Shown here in pieces: positions 43,847-52,123 of a stretch of DNA of 64,000 bases. Origin of the DNA: Quatrionicoccus australiensis (GTDB lineage Bacteria > Pseudomonadota > Gammaproteobacteria > Burkholderiales > Rhodocyclaceae); assembly GCF_020510525.1 (NCBI RefSeq), contig NZ_CP075188.1:806001-870000 (forward strand). Reading direction: 5' to 3'. A model generated the notes under the pieces. It was not told the origin of the DNA. It saw only the letters and a program-made list of their open reading frames with translations, and did no database searches. The position numbers and the translations under genes are program-made. Within the stretch, counting starts at the first letter, position 1. Each line of letters opens with the position of its first letter.

Positions 43847-44476
43847 TCAGGCGAGCAGCGCCGGATTCAAGGTGTAAGTTGCGCTCAGGCTGCCCTGCGC
43901 AAGGATGTGCCCGGCGATGGCCTGGCGTACCTCGGGCCCGCCAAACTTGCCGGTGAGCGGCAATTTGTCGATATCCAGCGCGTAGACCGTAAAAATGTAG
44001 CGATGGATGATTTCATCGTTCCATGGCGGGCAGGGACCATCGTAGCCGTAGTAGTCGCCGCGCATGTCATTGTCGCCGGCAAACCAGTCGGTGTAGTTGT
44101 TGATGCCCTGCCGGCTGTCATGCGGGGCCTGCGGCCCTGATTTGCCGCGCGGCGTCACTTCCTTGCTGAATTCGCCTTCTGAAATCGCGTTGACCGTTGG
44201 CGGCAGGTCGATTAGTACCCAGTGAAAGAAATCAACGCGCGGCAAGCTGGCCGGAACCGTCCTGCCTTCCTGGTTGACGTCGTCGCCCTGGCTCGGTACG
44301 TCGGGGTCGTGACAAATCAGCGCAAAGGAACGGGTGCCTGATGGCGCATCGGTCCACGCCAGTTGCGGGTTCAAGTTGCTGCCCAGGCAGACATGGTGCG
44401 CCGGGTCGGCAATGCAGAAGGAAAACTCGCCCGGCATGCGTTGTCCATCGGTGAAGCTGGTGCTGGTCAGTTTCAT
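43847..44476 (-). CDS. YbhB/YbcL family (PEBP / Raf kinase inhibitor-like) protein
   Basis: A 209-residue phosphatidylethanolamine-binding-fold protein: NLNPQLAWTDAPSGTRSFAL, CHDPDVP, FFHWVLIDLPPTV, YGYDGPCPPWNDEIIHRY and FTVYALDIDKL are the conserved ligand-pocket blocks. Bacterial members have no firmly assigned function. AAGGAG lies upstream of ATG 44476. It is 13 bases downstream of murJ and may be co-transcribed with it. Confidence 0.92.
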   Translation of the reverse strand: MKLTSTSFTDGQRMPGEFSFCIADPAHHVCLGSNLNPQLAWTDAPSGTRSFALICHDPDVPSQGDDVNQEGRTVPASLPRVDFFHWVLIDLPPTVNAISEGEFSKEVTPRGKSGPQAPHDSRQGINNYTDWFAGDNDMRGDYYGYDGPCPPWNDEIIHRYIFTVYALDIDKLPLTGKFGGPEVRQAIAGHILAQGSLSATYTLNPALLA

Positions 44477-44489
44477 GCATGCATCTCCT

Positions 44490-46040
44490 TTATTCGGCAG
44501 CCCGACGCTTGAAGTCGCGCAGGCGGAAGCCAAGTAGCCATAGTGTAGCGAAATAGGCGCCGGCGCCAAGCGGCACCAGCCAGGCGAGGTGGCTGATGCG
44601 TGCCAGCAGGTTGCCGTGCAGCCAGTCGCTGTCCTGCCCCTGGCCTGCCCACAGCGCACCCGCCATCACCGCCATGGCAATGCCCAGCTTGACGATGAAG
44701 ACGGTCCACCCCGGCTGTGGCACAAAAATGCCCTGCTGGCACAGGCCGCGGTAGAGCAGTGCGGCATTCAGACAGGCAGCAAGGCCGATCGACAGTGCCA
44801 GACCGGCATGTTCCAGCCAACCGATAAAGGCAAGATTCATCACTTGTGTTGCCAATAGCGAAATCAGCGCGATGCGTACCGGGGTGCGGACATTCTGGCG
44901 GGCGTAAAAACCCGGTGCCAGCACCTTGACCAGAATCAGCCCGGTCAGGCCGACGGAGTATGCAACCAGCGCATTCCGGGTGTTGAAGACATCACTGGCG
45001 AGAAATGCGCCGTGGAAAAACAGGGTGGCAATCAGGGGGACGGCCAGCATGGCCAGTGCCAGCGCGGCTGGTGCGGCGAGCAGCAGGGTCAGGCGCAGGC
45101 CCCAGTCGAGCAGCTTGGAATATTCTTCATGGTTTTCGCTGGCGTGATAGCGCGACAGCGACGGCAGCAAAATGGTGCCCAGCGTTGCGCCCAGCATGCC
45201 GGATGGAAACTCCATCAGGCGATCGGCGTAATACAGCCAGGAAACGCTGCCGCTCTGCAGGAATGAGGCGAAAACCGTATTGATCAGCAAACTGATCTGG
45301 GATACCGAAACCCCAACCAGGGCGGGTGCCATCAGTTTCGTGATGCGGCGTACGCCGGGGTCGGCCCAGGCGGCTCGCCAGTCGAGCGAAATGCGCGGCA
45401 GCATGGCGATTTTCTTTAGCGCGGGGATCTGCAGCAGAAGTTGCAGCAGGCCGCCAAGAAACACGGCCCAGGCAAGTGCCAGGACCGGTGGGTCGAAATA
45501 AGGCGCGGCGAACAGCGCCATGAAAATGAAGGTCAGGTTGAGCAGAACCGGTGTGAAGGCAGGGATCGCAAAACGGCTCCAGCTGTTGAGGATGCCGCCG
45601 GCGAGCGCGACCAGCGACATGAACAGGATGTAGGGAAAAGTAATGCGAGTCAGCGTGACCGTCAGTTCGAACTTGCCGGGAACGGCAGTGAACCCTGCTG
45701 CGGACAGCCAGACCAGCGCTGGGGCAGCAATGATGCCGATGGCGGTGACGATGAACAGTGCAATGGACAGCATGCTGGCAACGTGATCGACCAGGGTGCG
45801 GGTGTCCGCTTCGCCGCGCTTGTTCTTGTATTCACCGAGTATCGGTACGAAGGCTTGCGAAAAAGCGCCCTCTGCAAACATCCGGCGCAGCAGGTTGGGA
45901 AGCTTGAAAGCGACAAAAAATGCATCGGTGGCCAGGCCGGCACCAAAGGCCCGGGCGATGACGAAATCCCGGACGAAGCCGAGAATGCGGGAGAGCAGGG
46001 TCATGCCACTGACCGTGGCCAGGGCGCGCAATAAATTCAT
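44490..46040 (-). CDS. murJ: Lipid II flippase
   Basis: A 516-residue MOP-superfamily membrane protein with about fourteen helices. Its start, [20 protein letters not shown], with [14 protein letters not shown] and [20 protein letters not shown] next, is the MurJ/MviN hallmark. MurJ flips the peptidoglycan precursor lipid II across the inner membrane and is essential in most bacteria. ATG 46040 is chosen since it gives this canonical N-terminus; the open frame runs on upstream. Confidence 0.95.
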   Translation of the reverse strand: MNLLRALATVSGMTLLSRILGFVRDFVIARAFGAGLATDAFFVAFKLPNLLRRMFAEGAFSQAFVPILGEYKNKRGEADTRTLVDHVASMLSIALFIVTAIGIIAAPALVWLSAAGFTAVPGKFELTVTLTRITFPYILFMSLVALAGGILNSWSRFAIPAFTPVLLNLTFIFMALFAAPYFDPPVLALAWAVFLGGLLQLLLQIPALKKIAMLPRISLDWRAAWADPGVRRITKLMAPALVGVSVSQISLLINTVFASFLQSGSVSWLYYADRLMEFPSGMLGATLGTILLPSLSRYHASENHEEYSKLLDWGLRLTLLLAAPAALALAMLAVPLIATLFFHGAFLASDVFNTRNALVAYSVGLTGLILVKVLAPGFYARQNVRTPVRIALISLLATQVMNLAFIGWLEHAGLALSIGLAACLNAALLYRGLCQQGIFVPQPGWTVFIVKLGIAMAVMAGALWAGQGQDSDWLHGNLLARISHLAWLVPLGAGAYFATLWLLGFRLRDFKRRAAE

Positions 46041-46148
46041 GGATGCTTGGGTACCGGAATGCCAGGCGGCAATTGTACGCTGAGCGCCTGTTTCCGGTCG
46101 GCGCAGCAAAAGCCTGAGGGGGGATGTGCTGATTTGCCTGCCAAACTG

Positions 46149-46177
46149 TTGCCCGGGCTGTTTTCCTGCTGTACAAT
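46149..46177 (+). promoter_or_regulatory. Sigma-70-type promoter of tRNA-Thr
   Basis: TTGCCC and TACAAT separated by 17 bases, ending 15 bases before the tRNA 5' end. Confidence 0.55.
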
Positions 46178-46192
46178 CCGCGGCCTTGGTTT

Positions 46193-46268
46193 GCCGCTTT
46201 AGCTCAGTTGGTAGAGCAGTTCATTCGTAATGAAAAGGTCGCCAGTTCGATTCCGGCAAGCGGCACCA
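46193..46268 (+). tRNA. tRNA-Thr (anticodon CGT)
   Basis: A 76-base gene with encoded CCA. The acceptor arms GCCGCTT and AAGCGGC pair fully, the D-loop has AGCTCAGTTGGTAGAGC, and the T-arm has GGTTCGATTCC-type sequence (GTTCGATTCC). The anticodon loop TTCGTAA reads CGT, for codon ACG. The gene is solitary, with its own promoter and terminator. Confidence 0.95.
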
Positions 46269-46276
46269 TCTTGATC

Positions 46277-46300
46277 AAGCCCACTTTTAGTGGGCTTTTT
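46277..46300 (+). terminator. Intrinsic terminator of tRNA-Thr
   Basis: AAGCCCACT / AGTGGGCTT hairpin with a three-base loop and T-run. Confidence 0.9.
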
Positions 46301-46353
46301 CATTTCTGCATGCGGCAATGTCGCGCTTGCGTCTATCCGGTCACGATAAAAAT

Positions 46354-46362
46354 TGTTATAAT
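46354..46362 (+). promoter_or_regulatory. Extended -10 promoter of a candidate small RNA
   Basis: TGTTATAAT, that is TGn joined to a perfect TATAAT, in an AT-rich stretch. No good -35 is present, as is usual for extended -10 promoters. A start near 46369 is expected. Confidence 0.5.
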
Positions 46363-46368
46363 CCACCA

Positions 46369-46500
46369 CTTGCTGCGCTTGTGGTGAGGGTTTTTTGTGT
46401 TAAGAAAACCTTTTCTGCTCTGGTGGATCGAGGGTTCGGTTCGGGTTGGCAGCACGAAAACGATTCAAGCATTCAGCCTCGGTCGCGCCGGGGCTTTTTG
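46369..46500 (+). ncRNA. Candidate orphan small RNA of about 130 nt
   Basis: This is the gene-free stretch between the tRNA-Thr terminator and the gene at 46591. It runs from an extended -10 promoter to an intrinsic terminator (GCCTCGG / CCGGGGC, 46476-46494, then TTTTT). Inside is a further stem GGTTTT / AAAACC at about 46388-46409. Short reading frames here show no protein-like features or ribosome sites. It matches no RNA family I can recognise (not 6S, SRP, tmRNA or RNase P). It could instead be an attenuated leader for the gene at 46591. Confidence 0.45.
46476..46500 (+). terminator. Intrinsic terminator in the tRNA-Thr / wHTH gap
   Basis: GCCTCGG / CCGGGGC stem (one G-T pair), five-base loop, then TTTTT. 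Confidence 0.75.
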
Positions 46501-46590
46501 CTTTTGGGCCTTGCATCTTCTTCTGGTGCAGCCTGTTTCGTCAATTTTGACGGCGGATAGTTGATCGGCGTCTTTGTAAAGGTTTTGACT

Positions 46591-46842
46591 ATGCACTCCG
46601 ACGCAATTCTCACCCATCTGAAAAAACACGGCCAACTGCTTGATGCCGATATCGCGGCAAAAACCGGGATCGCGCTTGCCGACGTACGTACCTGTCTGCA
46701 GGAACTCTCTGCCCAGAAGGCCATTTCCATGTGCAGCATGACCGTATTCAAGAATGGCGAAGCCATTGAAGGCCTGTTCTGTCGTGTTGCCGGTTACATG
46801 CCGTCCGCAGCGCCTGGCAGAAAGCCTGGCGTCAAGACCTGA
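46591..46842 (+). CDS. Small winged-helix-like protein
   Basis: An 83-residue protein with the helix pattern of a winged-helix DNA-binding domain: SDAILTHLKKHGQLLDADIA, AKTGIALADVRTCLQELSAQ, KAISMCSMTVFKNGEAIEGL. The first three helices and wing resemble FaeA/MarR-like folds, but the family is not certain. It may be a small regulator or adaptor. ATG 46591 follows AAAGG at a suitable distance. The gene ends in a basic tail (GRKPGVKT). Confidence 0.75.
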   Translation: MHSDAILTHLKKHGQLLDADIAAKTGIALADVRTCLQELSAQKAISMCSMTVFKNGEAIEGLFCRVAGYMPSAAPGRKPGVKT

Positions 46843-46944
46843 TTTGCGTCGGCTGCAGGCTGTGGATGGCTTGCAGCACGCTTTTGCAGGATTTGTGATT
46901 TGATTGATCGTCGAACCGGATTTTCCGGTTCGCGATACTGGTGC

Positions 46945-47916
46945 CTAAAGGGCGTGGTCGAACTGCTTGGGTAATCCAATCTGGTTCCGGCCGGCCCGCT
47001 TGGCGGCATAAAGGTTGGCGTCGGCCGAGTGCAATAGATCGAACGCGGGTTGGTCGGCGTTCGGCCTGGCTGTTGCGATACCAAAGCTACATGAAACGTG
47101 GCCGCCTATTCCCTTTTCGTGGGGAATTCGCAACTCGCGCGCCGAGCGCAGCATGCGCCGGGCAACGGAAAGGGCGCCGCAGGCGTCCGTGCCGGGCAGG
47201 ATGGCGGCAAACTCCTCGCCGCCATAGCGGGCAACCATATCTTCGACGCGGAACAGCGATTCGTTCAGTGAGCTGGCGATGGCCCGCAGGCAGGAGTCCC
47301 CGGCCTGGTGTCCGTAGATGTCGTTGAATTGCTTGAAAAAATCCACGTCGCCGATGACGATGCTCAGCGGGCTCTCCAGTCTGATGCAGCGCTTCCATTC
47401 AGTGCTCAGCGTCTCATCGAAGTGGCGGCGGTTGGGAATGCCGGTCAGGCTGTCCAGGAATGATATTTCCCGCAACTTGCGGTGGGCGTCGTGCAGTTCT
47501 TCCTGCATGGCCACGATGCGCAACATGGCGCGTACTTTGGCGAGCAGAACGACTTCCGATACCGGTTTGTAAAGAAAGTCATCGCCGCCGGCAAGAATGC
47601 CTTGCGCCAAAACATCTTCATCCGTGACTGCGGAGAGGAAAATGATGGGTGTCCATCTCGATAACCCGAGGTGCTGGGTGTTCTGTTCGGTTTCGCGGAT
47701 GGCTCTGGCTATCGAAATGCCCTGCGTGTCGGGTTGGGCGACATCAAGCAGGACCAGGCTGGGCGAGTGCTGGCGAAACATCTGCAATGCCTCGCTACCG
47801 GTCGACGCCCCCAAAAGCTCGATTTCCGGAAGCTGGGCCAGACATTCGCAGATCAGTGCCCGGTTTCTCGCGGAGGGTTCAACGACCAGTACGATCAGTC
47901 TGTCTTTGTCGTGCAT
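46945..47916 (-). CDS. Response regulator with diguanylate cyclase (REC-GGDEF) domain
   Basis: A 323-residue protein. REC domain about 1-130 with phosphoacceptor Asp in SLVLLDVAQPDTQG and Lys in FLYKPVSE. GGDEF domain about 150-320, with active-site ARYGGEEFAAILPG and, five residues before it, RVED, a product-inhibition I-site (RxxD). It should make c-di-GMP under control of a histidine kinase not found in the window. WspR/PleD-like architecture with a single REC. It is a candidate supplier of c-di-GMP for LapD and the HD-GYP protein, though this is inference. Confidence 0.93.
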   Translation of the reverse strand: MHDKDRLIVLVVEPSARNRALICECLAQLPEIELLGASTGSEALQMFRQHSPSLVLLDVAQPDTQGISIARAIRETEQNTQHLGLSRWTPIIFLSAVTDEDVLAQGILAGGDDFLYKPVSEVVLLAKVRAMLRIVAMQEELHDAHRKLREISFLDSLTGIPNRRHFDETLSTEWKRCIRLESPLSIVIGDVDFFKQFNDIYGHQAGDSCLRAIASSLNESLFRVEDMVARYGGEEFAAILPGTDACGALSVARRMLRSARELRIPHEKGIGGHVSCSFGIATARPNADQPAFDLLHSADANLYAAKRAGRNQIGLPKQFDHAL

Positions 47917-47990
47917 TGCCTGACTGTGGGTGTCTGAAGGAAATCCTGTTCATCATACACTTTTCAGGCGAAAGACTGTCCCACCCTGCT

Positions 47991-48179
47991 TTAGTTGATC
48001 CGGTTTGTCTCGATGCCGGTTTCGCTAATGCCGCTTTGTTCGGCGAAATAGCCACACAAGGGGCAGATGCGGTTGGGCGGGCAGGCATGCTCGCGGGCGC
48101 ATTCGGCTTGGGTTTCATCGGTCAGGACCATTTCACGAACGGCTTCACAGCGAGCGATGGGGGAATCGAATATGGACAT
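47991..48179 (-). CDS. Small Cys-rich protein, probably zinc-binding
   Basis: A 62-residue protein: SIFDSPIARCEAVREMVLTD, then ECAREHACPPNRICPLCGYF, with five Cys and a His in the middle, consistent with one zinc knuckle. An AAGGAGA ribosome site eight bases before ATG 48179 supports a real gene. No membrane segment. I do not recognise the family. It sits between the GGDEF regulator (same strand) and the divergent SDR gene. Confidence 0.72.
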   Translation of the reverse strand: MSIFDSPIARCEAVREMVLTDETQAECAREHACPPNRICPLCGYFAEQSGISETGIETNRIN

Positions 48180-48368
48180 TTTCTTCTCCTTTGAGGTGGC
48201 TGGTGTGCTTTGTTGTGACTATTCAAGTCTAGGTCTTGATTGCCTTGATTGCCAATGGCATCGGGATTTTTTGTCAGCTTGGCGCTGGCGTTGTAAGATG
48301 CTTCTCTCCATACGCTACCGTGTGGAGTAGCTGTTTGTTTTTGTGAGGTTTTTGAGGAGAGAGCGGCA

Positions 48369-49136
48369 ATGCAAATCAAGGATAAAGTATTTCTGGTCAC
48401 CGGTGCCGGTTCCGGTCTCGGGGCGGCAACGGCCAAAGTGTTGGCTGAGGCGGGTGCCAAAGTGGTTCTGGCTGATCTGAATCGCGAAGCCGGTGAAAAA
48501 CTGGCCGCAGAATTGGGGGCTGGGGCCAGGTTTGTCGAAACCGATGTCGCCAGCGAGGCTTCAGCGGTCAACGCCGTGCAGACGGCAATTTCCGTTTTTG
48601 GCGGTCTGCATGGCCTGGTTAACTGTGCCGGCGTGGCACCGGCCGAGAAAGTCGTCGGCAAGGAGGGTCCGCACCGTCTGGAGAGTTTTGCCAAGGTCAT
48701 CAACATCAATCTGGTCGGAACTTTCAACATGATTCGTCTGGCTGCCGAGGCGATGATGAAGGGGGAGCCGGATGTGGGTGGTGAGCGTGGCGTCATCGTC
48801 AATACGGCGTCAGTAGCGGCCTATGAAGGCCAGCTCGGTCAGGCGGCCTATGCCGCTTCCAAGGGCGGTATCGTGGCGCTGACCCTGCCGGTGGCGCGCG
48901 AGCTGGCACGCAGCGGCATCCGCGTCATGACGATTGCTCCGGGCATCATGGAAACGCCGATGTTGCTCGGCATGCCGCCGGAAGTTCAGGATTCGCTGGG
49001 CAAGATGGTTCCCTTCCCTTCGCGCATGGGCAAGCCGGCAGAATACGCAGCGCTGGTGAAGCACATTGCCGAAAACGCTTACCTGAATGGCGAGGTCATT
49101 CGTTTGGACGGCGCCATCCGCATGGGTACCAAATAA
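48369..49136 (+). CDS. Short-chain dehydrogenase, 3-hydroxyacyl-CoA dehydrogenase type 2-like
   Basis: A 255-residue classical SDR: nucleotide loop [36 protein letters not shown], catalytic Ser in [18 protein letters not shown] (Tyr-x3-Lys) and [14 protein letters not shown]. The closest family is HSD17B10/3-hydroxy-2-methylbutyryl-CoA dehydrogenase, acting on short or branched hydroxyacyl-CoA. A GGAGAG ribosome site precedes ATG 48369. The single gene ends in a hairpin terminator. Confidence 0.9.
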   Translation: MQIKDKVFLVTGAGSGLGAATAKVLAEAGAKVVLADLNREAGEKLAAELGAGARFVETDVASEASAVNAVQTAISVFGGLHGLVNCAGVAPAEKVVGKEGPHRLESFAKVININLVGTFNMIRLAAEAMMKGEPDVGGERGVIVNTASVAAYEGQLGQAAYAASKGGIVALTLPVARELARSGIRVMTIAPGIMETPMLLGMPPEVQDSLGKMVPFPSRMGKPAEYAALVKHIAENAYLNGEVIRLDGAIRMGTK

Positions 49137-49165
49137 ACTATACTTCGGCTCCACCATCGACCCCC

Positions 49166-49186
49166 AAAGGCACTTCGGTGCCTTTT
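49166..49186 (+). terminator. Intrinsic terminator after SDR gene, directly upstream of ccoI
   Basis: AAAGGCAC / GTGCCTTT with a TTCG tetraloop and T-run. It ends only eight bases before the ccoI ATG. Confidence 0.8.
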
Positions 49187-49194
49187 CCATTTGC

Positions 49195-51633
49195 ATGCCA
49201 GAAGTAACCTGCTATCACTGCGGTCAGGCTGTTCCCGATGAACTCGATTTGCCGGTCACCATCGGCGGGCAGGCGCGCAGCATGTGCTGCTACGGTTGCC
49301 AGGCGGTAGCCCAGTCAATTGTCGATAATGGCCTGGAAGACTATTACCGCAGCCGCGATTCGCTGCCGGAGTCGCAGCGTGAGGCGATGCCGCAGATCCT
49401 TGATCAGCTGGCACTTTACGATCATGCTGATTTTCAGAAGAGTTTCGTCAAGGAACTGGGCGAAACCGAGCGGGAAGCCTCCCTGTTGCTCGAAGGCATT
49501 ACCTGCGCCGCCTGTATCTGGCTCAACGAACAACATGTCGGGAAGTTGTCGGGTGTGACCGCGGTCGACATCAATTACGCCACCCGGCGTGCCCGTGTGC
49601 GCTGGGACGAATCGCGCATCAAGCTCTCGGACATCCTCGGGGCGATCGCTGCGATCGGCTATCGGGCCTATCCGTATGATGCAGCCAAAAACGAGGAAAT
49701 CTCGCGCAAGGAGCGACGCGAGGCGCTTTGGCGTTTGTGGGTGGCCGGCTTCGGCATGATGCAGGTGATGATGTACGCCTTCCCGGTCTATATCGCCAAT
49801 GGCGACATGACCTCGGATATCGAAAGCATGATGCGCCTGGCCAGCTTGCTGCTGACCCTGCCGGTCGTTTTCTATTCCTCGGCGCCCTTCTTTCGCAATG
49901 CCTGGCGCGATATCAAGTTGCGGCGCGTCGGTATGGATGTGCCGGTGGCTCTGGGTGTTGGCGCGGCCTTTCTGGCTAGTTGCTGGGCAAGTCTGACTGG
50001 GGAAGGCGAGGTCTATTTCGACTCGGTGACGATGTTTGTTTTCTTCCTGCTCGGTGGGCGTTATCTCGAGATGACAGCCCGCCAGAAGGCGCTCAGCGTG
50101 ACCGAAGCCTTGGCCAAGTTGCTGCCCGCCTTTGCGCAAAAACTGCTTAATTTTCCGGTCGACCGTGCGGTTGAACAATGCGTGGTTGCAGACCTGAGGC
50201 CGGGCGACCATGTCCTGGTCCGTGCGGGTGAGGCAATTCCTGCGGATGGCAAGGTGGTTGAGGGCTTCAGTTGCGCCAATGAGGCGTTGCTGACCGGGGA
50301 AAGCAAGCCTGTTGCAAAAGCACCGGGCGATTCGGTGACGGGTGGTTCGCTGAATGCCGAAAGTCCCCTGGTTGTCAGGGTTGAGCAGGTCGGAGAGGCA
50401 ACCCGCCTGTCGGCCATTGTTCAGCTCATGGAGCGAGCAGCAACTGAAAAGCCAAAAATCGTCGAGATGGCTGACCGCATTGCCAGCTATTTTGTTGCCG
50501 TGCTGCTGCTGGTGGCAGCCTTGGTTGCGGTTGGCTGGTACATCGTTGATCCCTCAAAGGCGCTTTGGATTACGGTCTCTGTGCTGGTGGTGACCTGTCC
50601 TTGCGCTCTTTCCCTGGCGACCCCGATCGCCTTGACGGTGTCGGCCGGCGCGTTGGCTAAGAACGGTTTGCTGGTGACGCGCGGTCACGCAATCGAAACC
50701 CTGGCGAGGGCAACGCATTTTGTCTTTGACAAGACCGGGACGCTGACCAGCGGACGCATGAGTTTGCGGGGTGTTCTCGTCGTCGGCAGTCTTCCTGAGT
50801 TTGAGTGTCTGGCCATGGCGGCGGCGTTGGAGCACTCGTCCGAGCATCCGGTTGCAGCCGCATTGCGCCATGCGGTGAGCGGTGAGTTGCCGGAGGCGAC
50901 CATGGCGCTTAGCGAACCGGGGCAAGGCATTGAGGGGGTGATTGATGGTCGTCGTTGCCGTATTGGCCGTCCGGATTACGCCCTGGCCTTGTCCGGTGCG
51001 CAACTTCCGGCAGCAGCGGTCGACTGGCTGGAGAGTGGTGAAACGGTTGTGGTGCTGGCTGATGCAAGTGCTTGCCTGGCGTTGTTCCGGATTGGCGACG
51101 AGTTGCGTCCTGAGTCGAAATTCTTGGTTGATTACTTGCTCAGCTTGGGAAAGCACGTAGTGCTCCTGACGGGAGATGCTCCGTCGGTGGCGCAGCGCGT
51201 TGCTGCCAGGCTCGGTATTCAAGATGTGCGGGCTGGTATGACGCCGCAAGGCAAGCATGCCTGTGTCAAGGCCTTGCAGGAAAGTGGTGCCGTTGTCGCA
51301 ATGATTGGTGACGGGGTCAATGACGCGCCGGTTCTCGCGCAGGCGCAGGTCTCGATTGCAATGGGTGGCGGAGCTCAGTTGGCCAGAACGCAATCCGATT
51401 TTGTGCTGCTATCGGAAAACCTGGATCATCTGCGTGATGGCTTGCGTCGAGCTCGGCAAACCCTGGTCATTATTCGTCAGAATTTGTGGTGGTCATTTGC
51501 CTATAATTTCGTTGCGCTACCACTGGCGATTGGTGGCTATGTGACGCCGTGGCTGGCTGGCATCGGTATGTCGGCCAGTTCCTTGCTGGTGGTTCTTAAC
51601 TCCCTGCGCATTCAGCGCGCAAAGGCGGATTGA
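49195..51633 (+). CDS. ccoI: Copper-transporting P1B-type ATPase for cbb3 oxidase assembly
   Basis: An 812-residue P-type ATPase of the CcoI/FixI group. The N-terminus has zinc/copper-type CYHCGQ and CCYGCQ, then a heavy-metal domain with GITCAACIWLNEQ. The transport motif is VVTCPCALSLATPIALT, the phosphorylated Asp is in FVFDKTGTLTSG, ATP site SSEHPVAAALRHA, and hinge MIGDGVNDAPVLAQA. It delivers copper across the inner membrane for the CcoN binuclear site. The ATG has no visible Shine-Dalgarno and follows a terminator hairpin by eight bases. Its stop overlaps ccoS. Confidence 0.95.
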   Translation: MPEVTCYHCGQAVPDELDLPVTIGGQARSMCCYGCQAVAQSIVDNGLEDYYRSRDSLPESQREAMPQILDQLALYDHADFQKSFVKELGETEREASLLLEGITCAACIWLNEQHVGKLSGVTAVDINYATRRARVRWDESRIKLSDILGAIAAIGYRAYPYDAAKNEEISRKERREALWRLWVAGFGMMQVMMYAFPVYIANGDMTSDIESMMRLASLLLTLPVVFYSSAPFFRNAWRDIKLRRVGMDVPVALGVGAAFLASCWASLTGEGEVYFDSVTMFVFFLLGGRYLEMTARQKALSVTEALAKLLPAFAQKLLNFPVDRAVEQCVVADLRPGDHVLVRAGEAIPADGKVVEGFSCANEALLTGESKPVAKAPGDSVTGGSLNAESPLVVRVEQVGEATRLSAIVQLMERAATEKPKIVEMADRIASYFVAVLLLVAALVAVGWYIVDPSKALWITVSVLVVTCPCALSLATPIALTVSAGALAKNGLLVTRGHAIETLARATHFVFDKTGTLTSGRMSLRGVLVVGSLPEFECLAMAAALEHSSEHPVAAALRHAVSGELPEATMALSEPGQGIEGVIDGRRCRIGRPDYALALSGAQLPAAAVDWLESGETVVVLADASACLALFRIGDELRPESKFLVDYLLSLGKHVVLLTGDAPSVAQRVAARLGIQDVRAGMTPQGKHACVKALQESGAVVAMIGDGVNDAPVLAQAQVSIAMGGGAQLARTQSDFVLLSENLDHLRDGLRRARQTLVIIRQNLWWSFAYNFVALPLAIGGYVTPWLAGIGMSASSLLVVLNSLRIQRAKAD

Positions 51634-51830
51634 TGGAAAGTATTTATTTGCTGGTGCCGATTTCGGTCATTCTGGTTTTTGTGATCGCCGTCATTTTCTG
51701 GTGGTCGGTTCGCAGTGGCCAGTTTGATGATCTCGAGGGGCCGGGTTTTCGTGTTCTGATGGATGATGATGAGCGGCCGCCGCAACCAGTTGATGCTGAT
51801 GGCAAAAAAGATAATTCAGGGAAGGTTTGA
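51633..51830 (+). CDS. ccoS: cbb3 oxidase maturation protein CcoS
   Basis: A 65-residue membrane protein: ESIYLLVPISVILVFVIAVI forms one helix, then FWWSVRSGQFDDLEGPGFRV, the CcoS signature, and a charged tail. It is needed for cofactor insertion into the cbb3 oxidase. Start ATG overlaps the ccoI stop by one base (TGATG). Confidence 0.93.
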   Translation: MESIYLLVPISVILVFVIAVIFWWSVRSGQFDDLEGPGFRVLMDDDERPPQPVDADGKKDNSGKV

Positions 51831-51840
51831 TTTGGGTCAA
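51827..51840 (+). promoter_or_regulatory. FNR-type box at the 3' end of ccoS
   Basis: TTGATTTGGGTCAA fits TTGAT-N4-(A/G)TCAA with one change. Centred at 51833.5, it would place a class II start near 51875, with CATCAT at 51863-51868 as -10. It lies over the ccoS stop codon, so it may be a second anaerobic promoter. Confidence 0.45.
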
Positions 51841-51874
51841 CCCGGTGGCATCTCTGGTCGGGCATCATGGCGGC

Positions 51875-51943
51875 TGTGTGAGGGTGATGCCTTACGAAAG
51901 TTCTCTGTTGGGGTTGGGGTGCGTTGCGACGCACCCTTTTTTT
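51875..51943 (+). ncRNA. Candidate FNR-dependent small RNA (about 70 nt) between ccoS and ccoN
   Basis: The predicted start set by the FNR-type box at 51827 and the strong terminator at 51917 enclose about 70 bases with no protein-like reading frame. This recalls FnrS-type anaerobic small RNAs in arrangement, not by sequence. The same terminator could simply end the ccoIS message. Confidence 0.35.
51917..51943 (+). terminator. Strong intrinsic terminator between ccoS and ccoN
   Basis: GGGTGCGT / ACGCACCC perfect stem with a four-base loop and seven T's. Confidence 0.9.
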
Positions 51944-52013
51944 GTTTACAAGCCTGAAAAGCCGCACGGATACTGCATTGGGCAGGCATAAGTCGACCGA
52001 GATAATCGGTAGA

Positions 52014-52062
52014 TTGATCTAGGTCAAAACAGCGTCGCTGATCTAGAATAGTATCCGCATTT
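52014..52062 (+). promoter_or_regulatory. FNR/ANR-activated promoter of ccoNOQP
   Basis: TTGATCTAGGTCAA at 52014-52027, matching TTGAT-N4-ATCAA at nine of ten positions, centre 52020.5. TAGTAT at 52049-52054 serves as -10, giving a start near 52062 and the classic -41.5 spacing. FNR-type control of cbb3 oxidase genes under low oxygen is well known. The leader of about 60 bases ends at a GAGAGGTGGG ribosome site. Confidence 0.75.
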
Positions 52063-52123
52063 ATGCGCCGCCTTGGGTTCAGGGGGGTGGACATTCTGAT
52101 TTTCATTAACGAGAGGTGGGTTC

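Noticed and set aside
46269..46280. TTGATCAA-like sequence after the tRNA as an FNR site
   Set aside because: There is no four-base spacer between the half-sites, and no promoter is placed to use it.
46318..46560. 80-residue open frame overlapping the small RNA candidate
   Set aside because: No ribosome site, no protein-like composition, and it crosses an intrinsic terminator.
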